64,000 bases of DNA, taken from contig CAKTJX010000002.1 in NCBI GenBank assembly GCA_934569045.1, forward strand, positions 51,169-115,168, given 5' to 3'. How positions within the stretch are numbered: position 1 is the first letter of the stretch; every line of letters starts with the position of its first letter. This stretch comes from an uncultured Oscillospiraceae bacterium. Lineage in GTDB: Bacteria > Bacillota > Clostridia > Oscillospirales > Oscillospiraceae. Both the position numbers and the translations under genes were made by a program. Shown one piece after another: positions 40,446 through 49,621 of the stretch. Under the pieces are notes generated by a model. The model made no database searches. It was not told where the DNA came from and saw only the letters and a list, made by a program, of their open reading frames with translations.

Positions 40446-41255
40446 ATGCAGTGCCAGAAGCTGAAAACCTATATGGAGACCGGGAGGGTGATCTTCCTGC
40501 CCGCCCGGGCCATCCGGCCCAGTCCCATGCAGCCCAGGAAGGTGTTTTCCCAGGAGGCCCTGGCAGAGCTTTCGGAGTCCATCCGGGTTCATGGGATTTT
40601 GCAGCCCCTGTCCGTCCGCCGGGCTGCCGGGGGCTATGAGCTCATTGCCGGAGAGCGGCGGCTCCGGGCCGCCCAGATGGCGGGCCTGAGCGAGGTTCCC
40701 TGCATCATCTTGCAGATGGACGACCAGGAGAGCGCCCTGGCCTCCATGATTGAGAATTTGCAGCGGCAGGACCTAGATTTTGTGGAGGAGGCCATGGGCA
40801 TCTCCGCGCTGATGCAGCAGCAGCACCTGAGCCAGGAGCAGACCGCCAGGCTTTTGGGCAAGAGCCAGAGCGCCATTGCCAACAAGCTGCGGCTGCTTCG
40901 CCACGGGGAGACGGTGCTGCTGGCCCTGCGGGAGGCGGGCCTCACAGAGCGCCACGCCCGTGCCCTGCTGAAGCTGCCGGGCGAGGCGGAGAAGCTGGAT
41001 GCCATCGCCGTCATCGCAAAGCAGAACCTCACCGTTGCCGCTGCGGAAAAGTACATTGAGAGCCTGCTCTCCCCTGCCCCGTTCCGGAAGCGGCAGGCCT
41101 GCGTTGGCACCTTTCTCAACAGTCTGACCGAATCCCTTGCCCGGATTCAGCGCTCCGGCATTCCCGCCGTGTCCGAGCGGCGGGAAACGGACAGGCAAAT
41201 CGTTCTGACTATTACAATTCCCAAGAATCCGGGTGAAAACCAAAAAAGTCCTTGA
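40446..41255 (+). CDS. ParB/Noc-family DNA-binding protein
   Basis: A 269-residue ParB-type CTPase/DNA-binding protein. The N-terminal domain shows 'RPSPMQPRKVFSQEALAELSESI', 'GERRLRAAQMAGLSEVPCI' and 'QRQDLDFVEEA'; the middle has a KorB helix-turn-helix ('EQTARLLGKSQSAIANKLRLL', 'ERHARALLKL'); the C-terminal end is a short dimerisation region. There is no parA beside it, so a Noc-like nucleoid-occlusion role is as likely as chromosome partitioning. GGAGGAAGG precedes the ATG. Confidence 0.9.
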   Translation: MQCQKLKTYMETGRVIFLPARAIRPSPMQPRKVFSQEALAELSESIRVHGILQPLSVRRAAGGYELIAGERRLRAAQMAGLSEVPCIILQMDDQESALASMIENLQRQDLDFVEEAMGISALMQQQHLSQEQTARLLGKSQSAIANKLRLLRHGETVLLALREAGLTERHARALLKLPGEAEKLDAIAVIAKQNLTVAAAEKYIESLLSPAPFRKRQACVGTFLNSLTESLARIQRSGIPAVSERRETDRQIVLTITIPKNPGENQKSP

Positions 41256-41353
41256 CTTCTAGAGGATTTCTGCGCATAATACATAGAAGTAGGATTTGCA
41301 GAAACTGGAAAATCCAGTTTAAGTCCGCGAAAAAGTTAGGAGACACATAATTT

Positions 41354-42907
41354 ATGAAGAATACCGGAATCCGACGGCTCTGCATTGCCATCGCGGCGGC
41401 AGCCGCCATTGCCGCGGCAATCGGGCTGTTTGTAACCCTGGACCGCTACGTGCTGGTGGACGGGACACTCTACCCCAGAGGGCAGGCTGTGCTGGATCTG
41501 CAGGGCCACGACATCTCCTTCCGCACCTATGATACCCTGGCAAAAAAACTCCCCGGCTCCACCATTCTCTGGGATGTGCCCTTTCAGGGGGGGAGCCTGC
41601 CCAGCTATACCGAGGAACTGACCATTTCCAGCCTGTCTGAAGAGGATCTGGAGGTTCTGAAATATTTCCCCCAGCTGCGCATTCTCTGGGCGGATGACTG
41701 CCGGGATTACGAAGTGCTTGCCCAGGCCGCAAAGCAATATCCCGCCTGCCAGGTGAACTATCTGGTGCCCATTGACGGAGTCAGCTATCCAAGCACTACC
41801 CAGGTGGTGGAGCTGCGGGAATGCACCCAGGCGGATCTCCAGATGCTTGCATTTCTGCCGGAGCTGCGGGAAGTAGACGGAACCCAGTGCACCGACTACG
41901 CCCTGCTCATGCAGCTGCAGCAGGACCGGCCGGACCTGACCGTGGACTACGCCATCACCGTAGGCGGCGAGACCTTCGGCACCACCACCCAGGTTCTGGA
42001 TGCCACCGGGGCCGGCTACGCGGAGCTTTCCTCCGCCATTGAGGTCATGCCGGATCTGACCGCCATCCATCTGACGGACCCCACCGCCACCGGCGAGGAG
42101 CTGCTTCGGCTGCGGCAGGACCACCCGGAGCTCACCGTCACCTGGGATGTACATATTGGCGAGAACAGCTTCTCCGATGACGCGGAGGAGGTAGACCTGT
42201 CCGGGCTGAAGCTGGAGAGCATCGACAAGGCAAAGAGCCTTGCGGCGTATTTTCCCAGCATCACCAAGCTGATTATGACGGACTGCGGCTTTGACAACGA
42301 GACCATGGCCGATTTCCGGGAGGAAATGCGCAGCGAATACAAGGTGGTCTGGACGGTATACTTCACCGACAAGTGCAAAGCCCGCACGGACGAGACCAGC
42401 TTTATGCCCATCAAGCAGGGCGAATGGTACTTCCAGAACAAACACGTCGGTCCTCTGAAGTACTGCGAAGACATGATCGCCGTGGATATCGGCCACTCCC
42501 GGGTCCGGGATATCGACTTCGCCGCCTATATGCCCCACCTCAAATACCTGATTCTGGCGGATACGGACGTGCGGGATCTGACCCCCTTAAGCAACTGCAA
42601 GGAGCTGATCTGGCTGGAGGTGGGCTGGGATGCCATTGAGTCCTACGAGCCTCTGCTGGGCTGCACCGCCCTGGAGGACCTGAACATCGGCCGCACCTTC
42701 GCGGACCCGGAGCCCATCAGCCAGATGACCTGGCTGAAAAACCTGTGGTGCATGGAGCGCAGCGATGCCGTCCAGTACGCCTGGCGTCAGGCTCTGCCCA
42801 ACACCAACATCGTCGGCAAGGGCACCGACGTCATCGCCTACGGCTGGCGGAAGCTCCCCAACTACTACAAGATGCGCGACGCGCTGGGAATGTACTATAT
42901 GAACTGA
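41354..42907 (+). CDS. Membrane-anchored repeat protein with leucine-rich C-terminal part
   Basis: 517 residues: a signal anchor (residues about 7-28) followed by an extracytoplasmic region. Units of about 70 residues recur, each with a 'P.LTV.W.V.(I/V)G..(S/T)(Y/F)' strand, a '.E.VDLS/LR..' strand and a '..L..FP.(L/I)..L...DC' turn, for example 'HPELTVTWDVHIGENSF' and 'RPDLTVDYAITVGGETF'. The last third is leucine-rich ('HLKYLILADTDVRDLTPLSNCKELIWLEVGWD'). Not recognised as a named family. It is monocistronic with a strong terminator. Confidence 0.72.
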   Translation: MKNTGIRRLCIAIAAAAAIAAAIGLFVTLDRYVLVDGTLYPRGQAVLDLQGHDISFRTYDTLAKKLPGSTILWDVPFQGGSLPSYTEELTISSLSEEDLEVLKYFPQLRILWADDCRDYEVLAQAAKQYPACQVNYLVPIDGVSYPSTTQVVELRECTQADLQMLAFLPELREVDGTQCTDYALLMQLQQDRPDLTVDYAITVGGETFGTTTQVLDATGAGYAELSSAIEVMPDLTAIHLTDPTATGEELLRLRQDHPELTVTWDVHIGENSFSDDAEEVDLSGLKLESIDKAKSLAAYFPSITKLIMTDCGFDNETMADFREEMRSEYKVVWTVYFTDKCKARTDETSFMPIKQGEWYFQNKHVGPLKYCEDMIAVDIGHSRVRDIDFAAYMPHLKYLILADTDVRDLTPLSNCKELIWLEVGWDAIESYEPLLGCTALEDLNIGRTFADPEPISQMTWLKNLWCMERSDAVQYAWRQALPNTNIVGKGTDVIAYGWRKLPNYYKMRDALGMYYMN

Positions 42908-42920
42908 TTTTCAAAACGAG

Positions 42921-42972
42921 ACGGTGCCATTGCGGACCAGGCTTCTTTCTGGCCGCAATGGCACCGTGTTTT
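42921..42972 (+). terminator. Intrinsic terminator of the repeat-protein gene
   Basis: ACGGTGCCATTGCGG and CCGCAATGGCACCGT form a perfect 15-bp stem followed by GTTTTG, 13 bp after the stop. Confidence 0.88.
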
Positions 42973-43050
42973 GTCGATCGCTTGTGCTCCCGTCTCCCAT
43001 GTGCGATACTGTGTGCATCCCATAAATCGATATTTACAGAGGTGTTCCAA

Positions 43051-43536
43051 ATGAAAATAACATATGCGGCAGAAAAAGATATCCCCGCAATCGCGGCGGT
43101 GGAGGCCGCCTGCTTCCCGGCCGCGGAGGCGGCCACGGAAAAGGAATTTGTAGAAAGGGTCCGGCACTACAGAAATCACTTCTGGCTCCTGTATGATGCC
43201 GGAAAGCTGATCGCGTTTGTGGACGGCTTTGTGACGGACGAGCCGGATTTGACCGATGAAATGTACGAAAACGCGGCCATGCACAACGAAAGCGGAGCGT
43301 GGCAGATGATCTTTGGCGTCAACACACTGCCGGCGTATCGCAAGCACGGATACGCCGGAGCGCTGCTCCACCGGGCCATTGACGATGCAAAACAGCAGGG
43401 CCGCAGGGGGCTTGTGCTGACCTGCAAGGAAAAGCTCCTCCCCTACTATGCAAAATTCGGCTTTGCAGACGAGGGCGTATCTGAAAAATCCACCCACGGA
43501 AACGTTGTGTGGCACCAAATGCGCCTTGCTTTCTAA
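43051..43536 (+). CDS. GNAT-family N-acetyltransferase
   Basis: A 161-residue acetyltransferase: 'FGVNTLPAYRKHGYAGALLHRAIDDA' is the acetyl-CoA-binding motif A (R/Q-x-x-G-x-A type), preceded by beta strands 'NHFWLLYDAGKLIAFVDGFVTDEPD' and followed by 'LLPYYAKFGFADEG'. It resembles AANAT-like small-amine acetyltransferases. AGAGG lies 9-13 bp before the ATG. The substrate is unknown. Confidence 0.88.
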   Translation: MKITYAAEKDIPAIAAVEAACFPAAEAATEKEFVERVRHYRNHFWLLYDAGKLIAFVDGFVTDEPDLTDEMYENAAMHNESGAWQMIFGVNTLPAYRKHGYAGALLHRAIDDAKQQGRRGLVLTCKEKLLPYYAKFGFADEGVSEKSTHGNVVWHQMRLAF

Positions 43537-43570
43537 CGAGTTGTGGATATTTTAAAACCTTTTGAGTTCC

Positions 43571-43669
43571 GTAGGGGCGGCTATCAGCCGCCCGAAGACA
43601 ACCCGGTCTGAGCGTTTGGTCTTCACCGCTCACTTTCGATACCTTCGGGCGGCTGGTAGCCGCCCCTAC
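43571..43669. repeat. Family B intergenic repeat
   Basis: Arms at 43571-43593 and 43647-43669 are complementary over 23 bp with one mismatch (GTAGGGGCGGCTATCAGCCG against CGGCTGGTAGCCGCCCCTAC), each arm itself a hairpin. The centre differs from the other copies. The left arm lies 34 bp after the GNAT stop. Confidence 0.85.
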
Positions 43670-43740
43670 GAGGCTCAAAAATTTTAAAATCTCTGGAACA
43701 TCCATGAAATGATGAACATTTCAGCGATTGATTCGTATAA

Positions 43741-43882
43741 AAACAGGCATGCTGCATCATACGAAACCGCAACATGCCTATTATCAATCGTCCGGCTGCA
43801 AGCCGGATTTCACCTGTCAAAAGACAGATTTCACCCAGCGGAAGCTGGATTTCTTTGGGGCCGCCGCGAAACCGCGGCGGCC
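43741..43882 (-). repeat. Family C hairpin ladder
   Basis: On the minus strand: terminator-like stem GGGGCCGCCGCGG/CGCGGCGGCCCC (43856-43882) 6 bp after the ABC exporter stop, AAAGAAATC, CAGC-ttcc-GCTG, GGTGAAATC, TGTC-ttttg-GACA, GGTGAAATC, CGGCT-tgc-AGCCG, GACGATTGATAATAG, then a diverged relative of the 38.74-kb terminator stem. Stem bases differ from other copies yet remain paired. Confidence 0.85.
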
Positions 43883-43888
43883 CCCTTC

Positions 43889-45775
43889 TTATCCTTCCTG
43901 CAATTGCTCCCTGCGGAATTGCAGGGTATAGAGCTGGTAATACCGGCCCTTCTGGTGGAGCAGCTGCTGGTGGGTGCCCTGCTCCTTGATTTCGCCGTGG
44001 GACAGGAGGATGATGTTGTCCGCGTGCTGGATGGTGCTCAGGCGGTGGGCCACAATCAGCATGGTGCCAATGGACTTCATCTTTTCCAGAGAGTCCTGGA
44101 TCAGTACCTCCGTCTCCGTATCGATGTTGGCGGTGGCCTCGTCCAGGATCATGACGGCGGGCTTGTGGAGGATGGTCCGGGCAAAACTCAAAAGCTGACG
44201 CTGGCCGGCGGAGAAGTTGTTGCCCTGCTCCCGCACGGTCTCGTCCAGGCCGTGCTCCAGCTTGCGGATGAAGCCGTCCGCGTTGACATAGCGGCAGGCC
44301 TGCCAGACCTGTTCATCGGTCACATTGTCGGAGCGCAGCACGATATTGCTGCGGATATCCCCGGCAAACAGGAACACATCCTGGAGCATCTGGCCGAAAT
44401 GACGGCGCAGGGAGGCAATCTTGATCCTGCGGATATCGATGCCGTCAATCAATATCTGCCCCTTCTGGATGTCGTAATTCCGGCAGATCAGGCTGAGGAT
44501 GGTGGACTTTCCGGAGCCGGTGGAGCCCACAAAGGCCACGGTCTGCTTGGGGTATACATGGAAGGAGACCCCCTTCAGCACCCACTCTCCGGGGTTATAG
44601 GCGAACCACACGTCCTTGAATTCGATTTCGCCCCGCATATCGGCGAGCTCGATGGCATCCGGCTCGTCCACCACCTCCGGCACCATGTCCAGAATGGTGA
44701 AAATCTTCTCCGCCGCGGCAAAGGACTGCTCCAGCATATCAAACTGCTCGGCCAATGCCTGGATGGGGTTAAAGAACCGGGAGATATACATATAGAATGC
44801 CACCACGATCTCGCTGGTAATGGTCTGGCCCAGGAATGTGGTATCCTGGATATACCCCTTGCAGCCGATATAGAAGAGGAACAGGTTGGAGGTGACGAAG
44901 AGCATATACACCATGGGCCGGAAAATGCCGAAGACATACATCCGGTTGAACTTGGCCTTTTCCAGCGTTTTGCTGCGCACCAGGAACTCGTCCATTTTCC
45001 GCTGCTCCTGGTTGAAGATCTGGGTCACCTTCATGCCGGACAGATTCTCGGACAGGTAGGTGTTTACATCCGTCCGGGCGTTGTTGACGCTGCGGTGGAC
45101 GTGCCGGGAGAACTTCTGGAAAATCACGGTAAACAGCACCAGGAACGGCACAAAGCACAGAACCATCAGCGTCAATGCATAGTCGAGCATCAGCATGCCC
45201 CCCAGCACGCCCAGAATCACCAGGGAGTTCTTAGCCAGGGTCACCAGGATATTGGTAAAGAGGTAGCTGATAGAGTTGGGATCGTTGGTGACGCGGGTCA
45301 CCAGCTTGCCCACGGGGATCTGGTTCAGCTGGGCATGGGACAGCTGCTCCACATGGGTGAAGGTATCCAGACGAATCTGGGAGAGAATCTTCTGGCCGGT
45401 CTTTTGCAAAATCATGGCCTGGAAATAGGTGCAGACCATGGACACCGCCAGGATTCCCCCGTAGACCGCCACCAGGGAATAAAGCTGGTGCAGCTGGAAG
45501 CTGCCCTTGATGGTGCCCTGAATCTTTGCCACCAGCAGCGGCGAAACCACATCGTAGGCAATGGACACCAGCATGATCACGAACACCAGCGCAAAGTCCT
45601 TCTTATAGGGGGCCGCGTAGCGCATCAGCCGGGCGATGATCTCCCGGTCAGACATATGCCGCTCGCTGGTCTCCTGCCGGGTCTTCTTTTTCAGCACGGC
45701 ATAGGCCGCCAGAAAAATCACGGTAAACACGCCAATAATGGCGCAGACAATCAAAAGAGGCAGATAGTCACGCAT
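43889..45775 (-). CDS. Heterodimeric ABC exporter, subunit with canonical ATP site residues
   Basis: A 628-residue half-exporter: an extra N-terminal helix (residues about 5-28), six membrane helices to about residue 360, then the nucleotide domain with Walker A GSTGSGKST, signature FSAGQRQLLSFART, and Walker B VMILDEATANIDT with the catalytic Glu. It overlaps the preceding exporter gene by 8 bp. The pair resembles YheH/YheI or BmrC/BmrD multidrug exporters; the real substrate is unknown. Confidence 0.92.
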   Translation of the reverse strand: MRDYLPLLIVCAIIGVFTVIFLAAYAVLKKKTRQETSERHMSDREIIARLMRYAAPYKKDFALVFVIMLVSIAYDVVSPLLVAKIQGTIKGSFQLHQLYSLVAVYGGILAVSMVCTYFQAMILQKTGQKILSQIRLDTFTHVEQLSHAQLNQIPVGKLVTRVTNDPNSISYLFTNILVTLAKNSLVILGVLGGMLMLDYALTLMVLCFVPFLVLFTVIFQKFSRHVHRSVNNARTDVNTYLSENLSGMKVTQIFNQEQRKMDEFLVRSKTLEKAKFNRMYVFGIFRPMVYMLFVTSNLFLFYIGCKGYIQDTTFLGQTITSEIVVAFYMYISRFFNPIQALAEQFDMLEQSFAAAEKIFTILDMVPEVVDEPDAIELADMRGEIEFKDVWFAYNPGEWVLKGVSFHVYPKQTVAFVGSTGSGKSTILSLICRNYDIQKGQILIDGIDIRRIKIASLRRHFGQMLQDVFLFAGDIRSNIVLRSDNVTDEQVWQACRYVNADGFIRKLEHGLDETVREQGNNFSAGQRQLLSFARTILHKPAVMILDEATANIDTETEVLIQDSLEKMKSIGTMLIVAHRLSTIQHADNIILLSHGEIKEQGTHQQLLHQKGRYYQLYTLQFRREQLQEG

Positions 45776-47549
45776 TGGCTGCCCCTCCTTCCTCTTCCAA
45801 GCGCTGCAAATCCACCATCTTCCGGTATTCGGAATTGGTCTCATACAGCTTGTCGTGGGTATCAAAGCCCGCCAGACGGCCGTTATCAATAAACAGCACC
45901 TTGTCCATCTGCTCAATGGTGGAAATTCTGTGGGCAATGAGAATGGTGGTCTTTCCGGCGCGGGTTTCCCGGAGGTTGTCCAGGATGGCCCGCTCCGTCT
46001 TGGTGTCCACAGCGGACACGGAGTCGTCCAGAATCAGAATGGGCGCGTTCTTCATCAGCGCCCGGGCAATGGAAATGCGCTGCTTCTGGCCGCCGGAAAC
46101 GGTAACGCCCCGCTCGCCCAGCACAGTCTGATAGCCCAGCTGGAATTCGGAGATATTGCCGTCAATGTCCGCCAGCTTAGCAGCCCGGCGAATCTCCTCG
46201 GAGACGGTTTCCTCCGCGCCAAAGGCGATGTTATTTTCAATGGTATCCGAGAACAGGAAGTTGTCCTGGGGCACATAGGCGCAGGCCGCCCGGACGGAGC
46301 GGATGGTCAGATCGTTTACGTCCTGCCCGTCCAGGAACAGCTGCCCGTCCGATACATTGTAGGTCCGCAGAATCAGGTCCACCAGGGTCGTCTTGCCGGA
46401 GCCGGTCTTGCCCACCAGGCCGATCCGCTCCCCGGGCTCCACCCGGAAGCTGATGTGCTCCAAGGCGGGGAACTCCCCGTCAGGATAGGTAAAGCTCAGG
46501 TCCCGGAACTCGATGCTGCCTTTGGGGTTTTCCAGGGGCCTCGCCGTAGGCCGGTCCTTCACATCCTGAGGGGCGTCCAGGAGCTCGCTGATGCGCTTTA
46601 AGGAGGCGTTGCCCCGGGAGGTCATGTCGATGAGCTCCGCCACTGCCATAATGGGCCAGATCACCGCGTTGAAATAGCCGATAAACTCCATGAGCTGCCC
46701 GGCGTTGAACTGCCCCCGGTACACGAGATATCCGCCATAGCCCAGGATGACGCAGATGACGCTCTCCACAAAGGTGGTCACCAGGATGCGCAGCAGGACG
46801 GCCACCTTGGTGTACTCCACGTTGGTCACTTCGCTCTCCCGGTTCAGCTTCTCAAAGGCCAGCAGCTCCTTGGTCTCCTTGACGAAGGCCTTGATCACGG
46901 CGATGCCGGAAAAGCTCTCCTGGGCGAAGTCCGACATGGCGGAAAAGCTCTCCTGCCGGGCATCCCACTTTTTCGTCATGCTCCCGCCCACAATGGTGGC
47001 GCTGGCAAACAGCAGCGCCATGGGAATCAAGGAGAGGACGGTCAGCACATGGTCCATCCGCCACATTTTTGTGATGGCAAGAGAGCAGAGAATGATGGGG
47101 TCAAAGAACTGCATAAAGCCCCAGCCGTAGCACTCCTGCACCGTATCCAGGTCATTGGTGAACAGGCTCATGAGATTGCCCACCTTGTTCACCTGGTAAT
47201 ACTCCCGGCTCAGGGACTCCGCGTGGCGGAACATCTTGTTCCGCAGGTCCGTCTCCACACGGGTGGCCGCGCCGAAAATGGTCACCCGCCAAGCAAAGCG
47301 CCCGAAGACGATTGCCAGGATAATCCCCACCATGGGCCTGCAGATTCTATCCAGCAGGAAGTCCATGTCAAAGGGCACCCGGACGCCGTTTTCCAGGATA
47401 TAGCCCTGATTCATGCCGTTAATAACCATCTGGTAGATGGCCGGAATCCGCAGCTGCAGATAGTCCACCGTAAACAGCGCCGCCAGCCCCGCCAGCAGAT
47501 ACAGCGCGTACTTGCGGTAATAGTGGTTGATGTGCTTTCCAAATATCAA
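45768..47549 (-). CDS. Heterodimeric ABC exporter, subunit with degenerate Walker B
   Basis: A 593-residue half-exporter: six helices, then Walker A GKTGSGKTT, signature VSGGQKQRISIARALM, and Walker B ILILDDSVSAVDT. An Asp stands where the catalytic Glu should be, the usual mark of the non-hydrolysing site in heterodimeric exporters. It is the first gene of the pair, transcribed away from marR, which probably represses it. Confidence 0.93.
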   Translation of the reverse strand: MIFGKHINHYYRKYALYLLAGLAALFTVDYLQLRIPAIYQMVINGMNQGYILENGVRVPFDMDFLLDRICRPMVGIILAIVFGRFAWRVTIFGAATRVETDLRNKMFRHAESLSREYYQVNKVGNLMSLFTNDLDTVQECYGWGFMQFFDPIILCSLAITKMWRMDHVLTVLSLIPMALLFASATIVGGSMTKKWDARQESFSAMSDFAQESFSGIAVIKAFVKETKELLAFEKLNRESEVTNVEYTKVAVLLRILVTTFVESVICVILGYGGYLVYRGQFNAGQLMEFIGYFNAVIWPIMAVAELIDMTSRGNASLKRISELLDAPQDVKDRPTARPLENPKGSIEFRDLSFTYPDGEFPALEHISFRVEPGERIGLVGKTGSGKTTLVDLILRTYNVSDGQLFLDGQDVNDLTIRSVRAACAYVPQDNFLFSDTIENNIAFGAEETVSEEIRRAAKLADIDGNISEFQLGYQTVLGERGVTVSGGQKQRISIARALMKNAPILILDDSVSAVDTKTERAILDNLRETRAGKTTILIAHRISTIEQMDKVLFIDNGRLAGFDTHDKLYETNSEYRKMVDLQRLEEEGGAANA

Positions 47550-47601
47550 GTGTTTCCCCTCCTTCTCTCTGAATGGACGGTTCCATTCCCATAACCAGTT
47601 T

Positions 47602-47630
47602 ATTGTATCACAAACATTCGTTTAAAGCAA
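47602..47630 (-). promoter_or_regulatory. Promoter of the ABC exporter genes
   Basis: Minus strand TTGCTT, 17-bp spacer, TACAAT, about 53 bp before the first exporter ATG and back to back with the marR promoter. Confidence 0.7.
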
Positions 47631-47654
47631 TGAAAAAAGTTCACATTTCTGCCC

Positions 47655-47714
47655 TTGACAGGCGGCGGCAACGGGGGTATAATTCCTTCAAACTTGAATA
47701 GTTCAAAATTGAAC
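47655..47714 (+). promoter_or_regulatory. Promoter and paired operator of marR
   Basis: Consensus promoter TTGACA, 17 bp, TATAAT (47655-47683) followed at once by two palindromes, TTCAAacTTGAA (47687-47698) and GTTCAAaaTTGAAC (47701-47714), each the size bound by a MarR dimer. They cover the transcription start, which fits autorepression. Confidence 0.82.
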
Positions 47715-47729
47715 AAAGGAGGTGTGTCC

Positions 47730-48161
47730 ATGCACCCAAGCTTTGAGCTGTTCCAGAAGCTCCAGCGCCTTTACGACCAGGTCTGCAAGCGCTTCTGCCG
47801 GAAGGAGGGAATCCCCCAGACCTCGTTTGACATTCTCATGTTCCTGGCCAACAATCCTTCCTACAAAACCGCCCGGGATATTGTAGAGGTCCGGGGGCTG
47901 AAGGCCAACCTGGTGTCCATTCACCTGGACCGGCTGGAGCAGGAGGGGTATCTGACCCGCAGCGCCGTCACCGGGGACCGCCGGAAGCGGGAGCTGCACC
48001 TGACGGAAAAGGCCCTGCCCATCGTCCGCGCCGGGCGGGAAATGCAGCAGCATTTTTTTGACGCCCTGGAGAAAAACGTCACCCAGGCCCAGAAGGACAC
48101 CATTCTGGCCGTCCTGAAAACCATGAATCGGAATATTGATCAATTATTGGAGGAAAAATAA
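47730..48161 (+). CDS. MarR-family transcriptional regulator
   Basis: A 143-residue winged-helix protein: recognition region 'TARDIVEVRGLKANLVSIHLDRLEQEGYLTRSAVTGDRRKRELHLTEKA' cut here into its known parts (helix 'ARDIVEVRGLKANLVSIHLD', wing 'GDRRKRELHLT'). Strong AAAGGAGG site. It is divergent from a multidrug-type exporter and 2 bp from the TSUP gene, so it probably controls both. Confidence 0.92.
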   Translation: MHPSFELFQKLQRLYDQVCKRFCRKEGIPQTSFDILMFLANNPSYKTARDIVEVRGLKANLVSIHLDRLEQEGYLTRSAVTGDRRKRELHLTEKALPIVRAGREMQQHFFDALEKNVTQAQKDTILAVLKTMNRNIDQLLEEK

Positions 48162-48163
48162 CC

Positions 48164-48943
48164 ATGCCATCTGTTTTGCTGACCGTTCTCGTCACCTTCT
48201 TTGCCGGCATGGGCGCCGGCCTCGGCACCGGCTTTGCCGGCCTCAGCGCCGCCGCCGTCATCAGCCCCATGCTCATCACCTTCCTGCACATGGACCCCTA
48301 TATGGCCGTGGGCATCGCCCTATCCTCGGATGTACTGGCCAGCGCCGTCTCCGCCTACACCTACGGAAAGAATAAAAATCTGGACGTGCGCAACGGCATC
48401 ATTATGATGCTCAGCGTGCTTGCCTTCACCGTCATTGGCAGCTATGTGGCCAGCAAGGTGCCCTCTGCCACCATGGGCAACTTCTCCGTGTTCATGACCT
48501 TCCTGCTGGGCATCAAATTTATCATCCGTCCGGTGATGACCACCAAAGAGGCCATGCAGGGTGTCTCCCCGAAGAAGCGGGCCATCCAGTCGTTTGTCTC
48601 CGGCTGCCTCATCGGCTTCATCTGCGGCTTCATCGGCGCCGGCGGCGGCATGATGATGCTGCTGATCCTCACCAGCGTCCTGGGGTATGAGCTGAAGACC
48701 GCCGTGGGCACCAGCGTGTTCATCATGGCCTTCACCGCCCTCACCGGCGCCGTATCCCACTTCGCCATCGGCGGTGCGCCGGACTGGACCGTGTTCTTCC
48801 TGTGCGTAGCCTTTACCCTGCTGTGGGCCCGCATCGCCGCGGTGCTTGCCAACAAAGCCGAGCCCAAGACCCTGAACCGGGCCACCGGCATTATCCTGGT
48901 CATTCTGGGCCTGGTGGTTCTGGGCTTCTCCGCATTCGCATAA
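48164..48943 (+). CDS. TSUP (TauE/SafE) family sulfite/organosulfur exporter
   Basis: A 259-residue membrane protein with about eight helices in two similar halves: 'GMGAGLGTGFAGLSAAAVISPMLITF' and 'GFIGAGGGMMMLLILTSVLGYELKTAVGTSVFIM', the family hallmark. TSUP proteins move sulfite, sulfonates or similar anions. It is co-transcribed with marR (2-bp gap). Confidence 0.9.
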   Translation: MPSVLLTVLVTFFAGMGAGLGTGFAGLSAAAVISPMLITFLHMDPYMAVGIALSSDVLASAVSAYTYGKNKNLDVRNGIIMMLSVLAFTVIGSYVASKVPSATMGNFSVFMTFLLGIKFIIRPVMTTKEAMQGVSPKKRAIQSFVSGCLIGFICGFIGAGGGMMMLLILTSVLGYELKTAVGTSVFIMAFTALTGAVSHFAIGGAPDWTVFFLCVAFTLLWARIAAVLANKAEPKTLNRATGIILVILGLVVLGFSAFA

Positions 48944-49053
48944 CACCGGCGGACGGGTTTTTACAAAAATTTTTCTCTGCCGCTCTTGCATTTTTCCAGG
49001 TATTATGTTAATCTTATAGGCGACAACAACAAAAAGAGAGGGAATCACTTTTT

Positions 49054-49329
49054 ATGAATAAACCCGAATTTATTGCCGCCGTTTCCGAAAAAGCGGGGCT
49101 TCCCAGGAAAGATACGGAGCGGGTCATCAACGCCGCTCTGGACACCATCACCGCCGCTCTGGTGAGGGGCGAAAAGGTCTCCTTCAGCGGCTTCGGCATC
49201 TTCGAGTCCAAGCTCCGTAAGGCCCGGGTCGGCCGGGACCCCCACACCAAGGAGCCCATGCAGATCCCCGAAACCCACGTCCCCTCCTTCAAGCCCAGCA
49301 AGGTGCTGAAGGACACCGTTGCCAAGTAA
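49054..49329 (+). CDS. hup: HU-family DNA-binding protein
   Basis: A 91-residue histone-like protein: 'MNKPEFIAAVSEKAGLPRKD' N-terminal helices, 'GEKVSFSGFGIFE' and the DNA-binding arm 'RVGRDPHTKEPMQIPETHVP', then 'FKPSKVLKDTV'. It is followed by rqcP with 4 bp between, an arrangement known in other Firmicutes. Confidence 0.96.
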   Translation: MNKPEFIAAVSEKAGLPRKDTERVINAALDTITAALVRGEKVSFSGFGIFESKLRKARVGRDPHTKEPMQIPETHVPSFKPSKVLKDTVAK

Positions 49330-49333
49330 CGCT

Positions 49334-49573
49334 ATGAGACTGGATAAATATTTAAAGGTATCCCGGCTGATCAAGCGCCGGACCGTCGCCAACGAGGCCT
49401 GCGACAACGGCCGTATCAGCGTCAATGGCCGCACCGTCAAGGCCAGCTACGATGTAAAAGTGGGCGACAAGCTGGAAATCGCTCTGGGCAATCGGACGCT
49501 GGCGGTAGAGGTTTTGCAGGTAGCCGAAACCGTCAAGAAGGACGATGCCTGCGCCATGTACAGAGAGATTTGA
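49334..49573 (+). CDS. rqcP: RqcP/YabO-type S4-domain RNA-binding protein
   Basis: A 79-residue S4-domain protein ('MRLDKYLKVSRLIKRRTVAN', 'GRISVNGRTVKASYDVKVGD') homologous to RqcP, which helps the 50S subunit add alanine tails in ribosome quality control. The start at 49334 (MRLDKY) is the family start. Terminated by a strong hairpin. Confidence 0.93.
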   Translation: MRLDKYLKVSRLIKRRTVANEACDNGRISVNGRTVKASYDVKVGDKLEIALGNRTLAVEVLQVAETVKKDDACAMYREI

Positions 49574-49612
49574 AACTCCGGGGAAAGTGCCGTCTTTCCC
49601 CGGAGTTTTTTC
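49574..49612 (+). terminator. Terminator after rqcP
   Basis: AACTCCGGGGAAAG and CTTTCCCCGGAGTT form a 14-bp perfect stem followed by TTTT. Confidence 0.92.
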
Positions 49613-49621
49613 AAAAAGCAC

